From assembly GCA_003254925.1 (NCBI GenBank), contig QANZ01043248.1, positions 18,252 through 82,251 of the forward strand: a stretch of DNA of 64,000 nucleotides. Reading direction: 5' to 3'. Shown here piece by piece: positions 54,802 through 64,000 of the stretch (the first letter of the stretch is position 1; every line of letters starts with the position of its first letter). Position numbers and translations under genes: made by a program. The notes below the pieces were generated by a model that made no database searches, had not been told where the DNA came from, and saw only the letters and a program-made list of their open reading frames with translations. The DNA is from Chamaecrista fasciculata. Lineage: Eukaryota > Streptophyta > Magnoliopsida > Fabales > Fabaceae.

Positions 54802-57800
54802 TAAAATTAAGATAAACTAAGTCTAGTTTATTTTCTTCCTCTGGTTGCAACAACTGAAGTTCTGGATTGCTAATGTTCAGGATTTAGACTCATGATTTTA
54901 AAGTCTATTCCATGTGAAAATATATATTATGACATGTTTAGGAGACGCTCATAATATAATGAAATTTCTGATCTCCCTAAGTCAAATTAGCCCATGGAAC
55001 TTAAAGTTACAGAAATGAACGTGGTAATCCATGAAGATGTGAAGATAAATAAAAGAAGTTTCTTCCCTCTAAATTTAGTTTAGACTATTGAGATAAGATA
55101 TTCCCTTTTCCTTAACCATTTTACAAATCAAACATGTAGAAGAATCAAATAAAAACAAAGATAAGATTGTAGGGTCAGAAGTGAGTTCATCAAAAGAGGA
55201 AATCCTGCAATGAGAAGCAGACTGAAAGTGACTACTCACTTTTGTTCTGATTTGATGCAGAAAATCATCTTTTTCAGCCATTTCCTTTCCCATTCCCACC
55301 TGATTTGCTTCCCTCTGCCGGTTAAACTTCGGGTAATTCACCTACAGGACAAACTGAACTAATGAATACTTGGGGAGATCCCGTTATCCACCATGGTTAC
55401 TTAAATATATTATCAAAGAAAAAAGGCTGCAAAATTGTATAAGCACCTTGTGAAATGTTGTCAAATTATGAGAAGTATCTTCATGCGACTTGTGACTCTC
55501 ATAATTTTCATGACTTTTTAGTGTTTGTACCACTTGGATAGGCCCAGGTTGCCAAGACAAGGTAGATTCTGAAAGATTTAGAACTTCAGTTTCTTCAGCT
55601 TCTTTTGATTTATAACTTTGTATCTCATTTATCATATTCAAATGCGGTTGTGAGACCCGCCACTGAATTGGAGGAAGTGGTGGTGGTGGTGGAGGAGGAG
55701 GAGGTGGTGGTGTAGGCTCAGCTTGACTCTTTGATTTTACATTTTTATCACAATTGGAATCCTGGGTTCTCTCTTGTTTAAGTACTGGGTTCACACTATC
55801 AAAGCTTGGAAAATCGAGAAAAGGCCTAGACAAAGAAGGTTCCACACCATTCTGAGTGAATGTACAGCTAGCTGCCTTGACATCAGTATATGATACATCC
55901 TTGACTTCTTGTGAACTTGACGGAGATTCAGTTGATGATACTCTGTGAGAAATGTCACCAGACTCCCCATGATCACTGCTTTCAGGAGTGTCACCAGATT
56001 CCCACTGATCAGAATTATACTCTGAGTTAGGGCTAGGACAGTCATCAGATAAATATGGAGATGATCTACAGAATGTATCATCATCATCTTCTGAGTTGAA
56101 GCCAGAATCATGCAGAGGAATCGAAGGCTCTGGAACCAAATGGAATGAAGGAAACATATCTCTTGTACTCTCATGTCGATTGGTGCCATCAGGAAACTGC
56201 AGTTTCAGTTTGGAGGTCTCACGGCCAACTATTGGATGGAAGGATATCTTCATATGTTCAAGTGGTGGTGAAGGAGGAAGTAAATCTATAGGATATCCAT
56301 AACCACATTGCTCTTTTAAGGTTTTGTTTGAAAGAGACTGATATACAGTGTTATTTTGCCCACTCTGCTCCAATAAACCAGGTTTTGAAGAACTATCAGG
56401 TACATTATTCCCATCAAAAGAAACTTTCCGGCCAAAGCTATTTATTAGTAACTTCTGACCAAGTCCAAAGACACTAGATGAATTTTTACTGCTTCCCTGA
56501 TTGAGCTCTGTGGTTTCAGGCGCGACAGGGAGAACACAACCCGGAGCAACTACCCTGATTTCATCCGAATTAGTCCTATCAGTAGGGCCGCTCAGTTGAT
56601 GACTACCACATGTCTTCACAGAAACAGAAGCTTTGACATCACAACTTGATTCCTTTTCAATCTGTTTAGCATCTTCTGCCAGTAAATCCTGTTCCCCTTT
56701 ATATTCATTGCTCTCTAGCATTGAACTATGATTTGAATTACCATCCATCTCATTGTTTTTGGTCAAAGACACTTGACTTAAAGAACTTGACACAGTAAAG
56801 TCAGACGGTTTTGATGGCTCAAGTCCTAACAATCCACCATTAGTCCATAATCTAACTGAATGATCACCCACAAATTCCATAGGACTCTCTTCAGATTCAC
56901 AGGCATTGCTGTTAATCCTATGATCTGCTTCTTCATCTGGTAAACTAAAACTTTTAGAAGCTAAAAATGATAAATTACTTTTGTTGGATTCTGAAACAGT
57001 ATCTTTAAGCATATGAGCACTACCCATTGAATCGGTTCTTACTGAGCAGGAAGAAACAGAATTTTCACATATACTAGGCACCTGTATACAAATGGGAATC
57101 TCCGAGGCCTGAGAATCAGCTGCATCCCTGGAAATTTCTTTTGTAACAGAAACATCTGATGGAGCCACAGATTCTAAATCAGATACATGCAGATCTGATG
57201 TGAGAGGAGGATTGACTTCTGGTGAATCAGGGAAATGTCGGCCTGTTTCTCTTTGTAAGGAAACACTGGGCATTGTCTGAGAAACAACTGCAGATAAATT
57301 ATGGTCAAGTACATTAGAATTAACCTCACCAACTCCATTTTCTGTTATCCCCTCAGTGACATGTGAGGTGATTTCATCAAGTTCTTGTTTTGTCTCACAA
57401 TCAAGATCAGTTTCAGATTCTAATTCAATAGTGTTTAGTGCATCCACATAGTTATCAGGCTCACTATCATTTTCATCTGGTTGGAAGCTGATGGAAACTG
57501 GTTTCAGGTTGCTTTCTTCATCAAATAATATATCATTGTAATCAATATTTGTCACGATAGCAGCTTTGTCATCATTTGCATCTGGATCTTGCTTCTGAGC
57601 AAGCATATCTGCTGTTTTATCTTTATCACAGGCTTCACTCAAAGGTTCCACTATCTCTTCCTTTTCTTCCCAAGTAACACCAGATGAACTAGAGGCATTT
57701 TGCTTTTCCGATGAATCAATTGAACTAATATCATCCATAAGAGGAGATGCTGAGTGAAGGGTATTTGTTTCCTCTTTAAACCCAGAAGGTGATTCCTTAT

Positions 57801-60800
57801 AATCCTGATCATCAGGTTGCATAGAATTACCGGGATGAAAAACACATTCAATGTAGTCAGCACCAGCCCTTGAACCAAAAGAATTAGAACGATCTTCCAG
57901 ATCTGATTTTACTGTCATGTCTGTTGTGGATATAGTTTGTGAGGAAGAAGTTCGTCCATTGACAGTGGGAGAAATAAAATGCATTCTGCACAAGTACAAT
58001 ACATAATGTACACATTGACCAAGAACAAAAAACACAGCATAGATACCTAAGCTACAAATCAAAAGTAGATATAATACCTCCCATTGATGCCATGAATCTG
58101 CTCACCTCGTAGAACTTCATTCCTTCGTAATGACCTTCTCTTCTGTCCAAATTTTTTCTCATTCTCGTAAGGACCAATAGTTTGTTTTTATAGTAATTAA
58201 ATGCATGTATACAGCAGGAATGAAACTTGTCTAGGGAATTACAATTTAACTGAGATGCTTCAATTAGTAATGTACCTTGATTTTACGAGTTTTTCTAGCT
58301 CTTTCAAATTTCTCAGTGTATGCTTCATCTGAATTAGCCGAAGCTCTCTTGAAAAAGGTTGGATCTGAATATCTCATTAAGCAAGATCCTGGGCCACCAG
58401 CATCAAATCTGAATGATGTTGGAATTAGTTCACAAACCAGTATTTGCCTATTTGGGACTTAATTTAAGCTGGAATATTCATCAGGATGATCAAAATATTC
58501 ATACCCAATGCATACCCATAAATTCTACCTTTCGGATCTGAGTTTGGGTGTGCATAAAAAACTAAATGGGTCAATGTACAGGAATTGATGCCCCCAAAAA
58601 AGAAAAAAAGCGAATCCAGCTTTATGTAAATATGTAAATAAATGTAATGTTTGAGCTTTATGTGCAGACAAATTGTAGAATTGTAATAATAAAATATTAA
58701 ATATTTTATAAATAAAAAATTTGATAAAAACAAGTTTATAACAAAAAAAAAATCAAATTTCTCAAAATCTGGTTTTGGATATGAAGATTTGACTATTCAT
58801 AGGATCTAGGGATGGAAATTAATTTTGATACCACTCGAGTATGGATCTGAGGATAGGAAAAATATTTTTCTTTAGGTCAACAGATGAGAAACATAGTACC
58901 CTACCCATAAGCATACCTAATTATTGACAGAAAAAAGGAAGTTAGTCAATATTTATGGATAGCAGCACCTTATCGGATTGAAAGAGTAGTTTTTCACCAT
59001 CCAATACTCAGAAATGAAAATTTAACTCAACCCGTAGCACCTAATGACAATGACTATTTTCAACTAGAAAGAAAATGGAGGGAGGAGGAAGGGAATCAAG
59101 TGAACTGTGACATACTTATCAAGTAAGTGCAAGCGTGGAGGATCACGGCATTCTTCATATGAGTCCATAACAAATTGTGGCAAGTCATTGTAAATGAAAT
59201 GATTTCTTCTTGTTTTGATGCGAGGATGCCATTCACAACCTGAAATGTTACCACTTTCATTAAGGACTCCAATATCATTTGAATATATAAATTCTGATCA
59301 CAGAGCATACTGAATTCCCAAACAATAAAGCTAAGGGATGCAAAATTCTGGGGGGTAAATTGTAATTAATTAAAATAAGGCACAACAACAAGGAAATGAA
59401 ATATATTTAAATATCTTAATTTTCTTCAGACATATAGAGGTAATCTGACATTTAGAGCTTGTATGCTGATAACAATCTGTATTTTAACTATAGCATGCCT
59501 ATTACAGAGAAAGAGTTCTTGAGCAAAGTCAATATCAAGAGCCATCAAAGTAAAATGAAGATGCATCTAAAGTGTAAACCATCCATATTTCATAATAACT
59601 CAGCTACCTGGCCAGCATATTTCATTATTTCTAGACAATGATTGATAAAGCGGACCAAACCAACCAAATAGCCAAAAAACTGGTGAACCAGTCAGGTATG
59701 TAGTCCATTTAACCTGGAAAATGTCCCAGTCAAAAACCATAAATGCTGGACATTTTTCCTTTTTATAATTTGTTAATTTTCATGAGTATATATATACAAC
59801 TTTATGATCTGACATCCTTGGATGATAATTATGTCATGTTTCATAGCATATAAAATTAAAGAATTTATATTTAATTGTAACTAATTTAATAGTTGTTCAA
59901 CCAAGGTTAAACTAGTAAATCGAAAATTAGTCCCTTCATTGATTCAATAGCTGGTCCAGTTTTTTAAAACTTGATTATAGACAACAGACAAATCAAACGG
60001 ATTCATTTTACCCCAATTCCATTAATAGAAGCTATAGTATGGAAATTACTGTTTAGTTACAATCTCTGTTGCTAGGGATTCTATAAACATCTCATGTTAC
60101 TTTGATCCATATATAGTTAATATCATATCAGAACTTATTGAAGACAAAGTGAATTGCAACCTCCTTGGCAAAATGGAATAACTCTAACTTCTTAAAGCAA
60201 TGACATGCAAAGACGAAATATGATATTTTGCATCCACATACATAATAATTCTAGTAAATCCACTATAATGTAGAATGAGATCACTACCCAGAAAGATCAT
60301 ACCAGATGTGTAAGCAAAATGTATGTGGCTTGTCTGTGCTAATACAGCTTTTTCCAGAGGAGGAAGGGAAGATTCAATGTTTTGAACACGAACCATCAAT
60401 CTATGGCTCCTAGAAGCTGTAATCATAGCTTGCTCCTGTAAACCATGGAAAACCTCTGCTGCAAAACTACAGGTTAAAAAAGAAAAAAAGCTTCCTCAGT
60501 TGAACAGCCATGAAATACCTAACGATCATTGAACACTTTTAGATTAAATTGGGCATTAAGAATTTTAATGGCAAACAAAGATTCTTAGAGAACAGAATAA
60601 TGAATCTGACACAATACAAATGGATAACTGGAAAATTACAAGCCAAACACAAATCAGTGAAAATGGATGAAAGAAATAAGTAGGAGGATGCAACTGAGAA
60701 AATCAAGAGGCTGGCAGAGAGAAATTCAGTATGATTACCAACAAAATAAAGATAAGTTTAAGTGATTTACTTAATTTATATTCATATGGATTAAGGTTAT

Positions 60801-62616
60801 ATGGGCTGTTTTGAGTTTTACCAAAGCAAAATGGAGAAAAAGCTAAATTCAATCAGAGATTACAGGATATGTCAAATAAAGCAAATCAACAGATCCCACA
60901 CCTCTACTCCTTCATTAAATCAGAATCAGATGTTTTAAATTGCTTGGCAACCAATTTGGGTAAAGAAATTGAGAAAAAAGGAGGGAGGAGGGGGGAAAAG
61001 AAAAGAAGAGACACCTAACATAATATAAGTAATATTAAAATACACAATTACATTTTGTATAACACTGACCTCTCAGATTCTGTTCATACCAATACTATGA
61101 CCATACAAAGAGATTTATGACATTAACTTTGGATGCACTACAAGTCTACAAGTAACTGCTTCCTCCTTAACTTGGATGGCTTTACTAAATAGTAAATTCT
61201 CAATCCCTTTTAGTCAAACTTTTCTCAACCCACAAGAAATTCTCAATATCTCTTACACTCCCCCTCAAGCTGGGGCTTACAAATCTTGCAGCCTGTTACC
61301 AATGAAGCACAACTGAAAAGAAAAGCAAATTACAATAACCAGCTCAAGAATCCAACCAATGATTTCAGAATTTCAGATACTAGAACTCAACATGACAATG
61401 TCCTTAAAAACCAAAGAGATCTCATTTTTCAACCAGTTTTCCATGAGCTCCTAGGCATTCTCTAAACAACTCTCTACTCAGACACAGTCTAACAAAATGG
61501 AACACCTCCAAGAAGCTATCGGCCAACTTCTCATGAGTACTCCCCTCAACCTCAAGCTTCTCCTAGCTTGTTACCACTAATTGGGTTGCTCATCAAGGCC
61601 AATATCAACTTACTACAGTGGTATTACACTCTATTTAAACTAATAGTTTAATACTATGACCACACAAAGACACTTATACTCTTTACTTTGAGTATAATAC
61701 AAGTAACTATATTCTGTTACATAAAAATCTTTCCTAAATTTCCATCACCTCTTAATAGGGTAACTTCACTTAACCTACCAGACTTTCCTAACTGAAGATA
61801 TCTTAACAACGAGAGGACTATTCCTCTTGCAAAAGACAGCACCATTTACCAGACTTTCCTAACTGAAGAATTTCTAATTGGTAGAATGCGAAACTGCAAA
61901 TTCACCATAAATAACCCGGCTTACTTAAACTAGATTAAGGAAATAATAGGAAACCCCAATTAGATGTATAACTTCCGTTGAAATTATATGAAAGAAGCAA
62001 GAGTCAATTGATAGAACTAGAGTAAAAACGCATTCTTAGGCAAACCCTCCCTTCCTACTGTAATTGCCTCCAGCAAAACCCCAAAATTTATTCCAGGCAA
62101 GAAACCAAGCGATTCTGAGCTACCATCCAAGTATCCAACAGTAAGTAACCTATTGCAGATAGAACTTGTAACTGTGAATCAAGCTTAAGCTCCTTAATGG
62201 GAAAGCTCGGAAAAGTCAAAGACTATTCTGTCAGCTTATCAGAAGAAATTTGGCCCAACCCAACCAAAACAGACTTAAATCTCAATCACAATAAGTGACT
62301 TCCCTTCTAAACAGAAACTCAGCCACATTTTTACTACTAGTAGCTAAACTATCTCTCCAAGTAGCCTCGAAATTAGAGAAATCAACGAACCCAATTATCA
62401 CACAGTACATACCAACCTAATTAAAAAAACAGAGAAATTCAAAACGAAGAATAAAACATACTCAGCAAGATCACCGAGCTGCCTCAAGATCCCTACTAGC
62501 CCAGCGACAGCCAAGCCATCCAGCACAGCTTTAGGATCTTCTCTGTTAGCCTCTTTGTACAGCTCAGGCTGCCCCAAACCGTACTCGTTTCGCACTTCCA
62601 GCCTCACAAGCGGCAT
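54187..62616 (-). CDS. SCAR2/4-like: SCAR/WAVE protein (ARP2/3 activator), 9 exons
   Basis: Exons on the minus strand are 62616-62462, 60466-60303, 59239-59116, 58408-58276, 58142-58078, 57985-55447, 55341-55240, 54719-54615 and 54237-54187, giving about 1145 aa. The SCAR homology domain starts at once: [20 protein letters not shown], then [37 protein letters not shown] and [10 protein letters not shown] basic block (RARKTRKIK then [10 protein letters not shown]) follows near residue 190, then a long Ser/Asp/Glu-rich disordered part in one 2.5-kb exon, a polyproline run near 972-985, a WH2 actin-binding motif ([16 protein letters not shown], about 1085-1100), and the central/acidic ARP2/3 site ([11 protein letters not shown] ... 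DDDNWSDP) with its Trp. It acts in the WAVE complex with NAP1, SRA1, ABI and BRICK1 to nucleate actin for cell shape, including trichomes and pavement cells. Confidence 0.95.
54752..54800. repeat. (TAA)n microsatellite in a SCAR intron
   Basis: About 15 uninterrupted taa units lie in the intron between the two exons that encode the WH2 motif. Confidence 0.95.
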
Positions 62617-63302
62617 CTTCAAAGTTCAAACTATTCCTTCCTCTCTCTCTAGTTCTATCTACCTATCTACCTATATGCGCTGAAACAGTAAATTCTGAAG
62701 GAGAAATGGAGAAACCTGGCTGATATTTATGAATTCAGGAAGGGAAAGAGTGAATGTAGGAGTTAATTAGAGCATTAAATGAAGGAATGATGAGTGAGAA
62801 AGAGAAGATGAAACCAATTTGGTTATGCCGTTTCTAGAGAGAGAGAGTTGGTGGGAGGGAGATTGAAGCAGCTTAACTGCCATGGAGAAAGACCAGGAGT
62901 GAGAAAGTAAGAGAGAGAAACGTGTTGAGTGTACGAATCGGTGAGCTAAGAGAGAAGAAGAAGAAGAAGAAGGACGATGCCAACTCTACAAGCCATTCTT
63001 GTACAGAAATTCTCAAATTCTTCTTGCTTTCGTTGGAACAGTGAGCCAAAAAAAAAGGGCGTCTGTGAAAGTACGAATATGCCCTTACGTTTTTGAGACA
63101 ATGACGTTGGTGTCCATATTGGATAGTTGAAATGACAATTTTGGGTCTTGGTGTGGTTATAGGAGACGTGGGAGCCGCGAAGTTTAAGTTGTGGTCAAAA
63201 TGGTAAAAGTAGCACTACAGTATATTAAATGGTAGTGTCTAAGTGAGTTACTATTCTTTTTTTCAAATTTTTAAATATAAAAATAAATTATTAAAATATT
63301 AA
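62617..63302. other. SCAR 5' leader and promoter, then spacer
   Basis: Reverse of 62640-62960 is rich in CT and GA runs (ctctctct, gaagaagaagaag), typical of a plant 5' leader. The likely promoter lies right of about 62950. No other gene is seen. Confidence 0.5.
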
Positions 63303-63693
63303 GGTCAAAGTACACTTTTGATCCCATAACTTTTTCTCAAGTATCAATTTGGTTCCATAATTTTTTTATTGCACTTTTGGTCTATATTTTTTGGTCAAGT
63401 TACATAATTGATCTCATATATTTTGATCAGGTTGCAGAATTGGTCTTATATCTTTGGGTCATGTGCAGAATTAGTTTCATAACTTTACTTTAAATGTGAC
63501 TAATGGTGAAAATTTTTACAAAGATATGAGACCAATTATGTAATTTGACCAAAAGATATGGGACTAAAAGTGATACAGAACCAAATCTGCAGTTCTTTGC
63601 AAAGATATGGGATCAAAGGTGCAACAAAAAAAAAGTTATAAGACTAAATTGAGACGTGAGCAAAAATTATGAGACTAAAAGTGTACTTTAACC
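63303..63693. mobile_element. 391-bp Mutator-like MITE with perfect 9-bp target duplication
   Basis: aaatattaa flanks both sides (63294-63302 and 63694-63702). The terminal inverted repeats start GGTCAAAGTACACTTTTGATC and, in reverse, GGTTAAAGTACACTTTTAGTC and run about 65 bp. There is no coding. It is the same family as the remnant at 130-480. The final 300 bases of the window hold only AT-rich sequence. Confidence 0.92.
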
Positions 63694-64000
63694 AAATATT
63701 AAAATTGATGATATTATGATAAATAATTATTTTTATTATATTTTAAAATAATAAGATATTATGAAATGTTAAATGATTTTTTATAAATTTTATATTTTAA
63801 ATATTATGTTTTTTTTCTTATTACTATGTTGTATAAAAACTATAAACTAGAAAATTAGAATGAGGTAGATAGATATAGAGAAAAGAGATTAGAAAGCCTT
63901 CTTTTAACCCAAAGAGAAAGGAAAGCTACTAAAAAAGATTATAGAAGAATTGAAAGAAAGTAACGTTTATAAACATGAAAAATAAGGTGGTCCTAGCGAC

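Noticed and set aside
1-64000. tRNA, rRNA or microRNA genes
   Set aside because: I looked for cloverleaf-type segments and common plant microRNA sequences and saw none that I could support; a covariance-model scan would be needed to exclude them.

Overview
The window is nuclear DNA from a flowering plant, almost certainly a eudicot. It is AT-rich, its genes have spliced exons with GT-AG introns, and its protein families include plant-only ones: a D6-type cyclin, a plant ENT nucleoside transporter, a WRC-domain JmjC protein, a MOTHER OF FT AND TFL1 relative, a DUF599 protein, a pollen Ole e 1-type protein and a SCAR/WAVE protein. I cannot name the species. Two N bases (26550, 48544) show that it comes from a draft assembly.

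Layout. 1-2.1 kb: a Myb-like scrap and transposon remnants, with an exact 60-bp tandem repeat. 2.2-4.3 kb (+): PLAC8-family gene. 5.07-11.34 kb: a head-to-tail tandem duplication, each unit carrying a complete CYCD6;1-like D-cyclin gene on the minus strand. 11.3-15 kb: AT-rich spacer with a hAT-like MITE. 15.3-16.6 kb (-): PB1-domain gene. 21.3-23.8 kb (+): equilibrative nucleoside transporter. 25.4-26.1 kb (+): intronless RNase H-like gene with a GC-rich core. 27.1-27.7 kb (+): an unrecognised candidate three-exon gene. 29.4-35 kb (+): JMJ24-like JmjC gene whose two iron-binding histidines are replaced. 36.0-40.5 kb (-): mitochondrial-type ABC1/ADCK kinase. 42.5-43.4 kb (-): MFT-like PEBP gene. 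44.5-45.15 kb: CACTA transposon end. 45.5-48.1 kb (+): DUF599 gene with a GC-AG intron full of transposon sequence. 48.1-51.6 kb: a cluster of Mutator-like MITEs. 52.1-53.5 kb (+): Ole e 1-type secreted protein. 54.2-62.6 kb (-): SCAR/WAVE protein. 63.3-63.7 kb: a 391-bp Mutator-like MITE with a perfect 9-bp target duplication.

The genes do not form a pathway; this is ordinary plant gene space. Several act in development or cell form (CYCD6 in formative divisions, MFT in seed and flowering control, SCAR in actin nucleation, JMJ24-like in chromatin).

The most unusual signal is a scattered family of tiny insertions, about 12-24 bp each. Most have the form TTGGCC/TTGACC/TCAGGCC followed by an A-run, in either orientation, and each sits between direct repeats of about 10-18 bp that look like target-site duplications. 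At least a dozen are visible. Two of them, plus a 127-bp SINE-like insertion, can be checked inside this window because the other copy of the CYCD6 duplication keeps the uninterrupted site.
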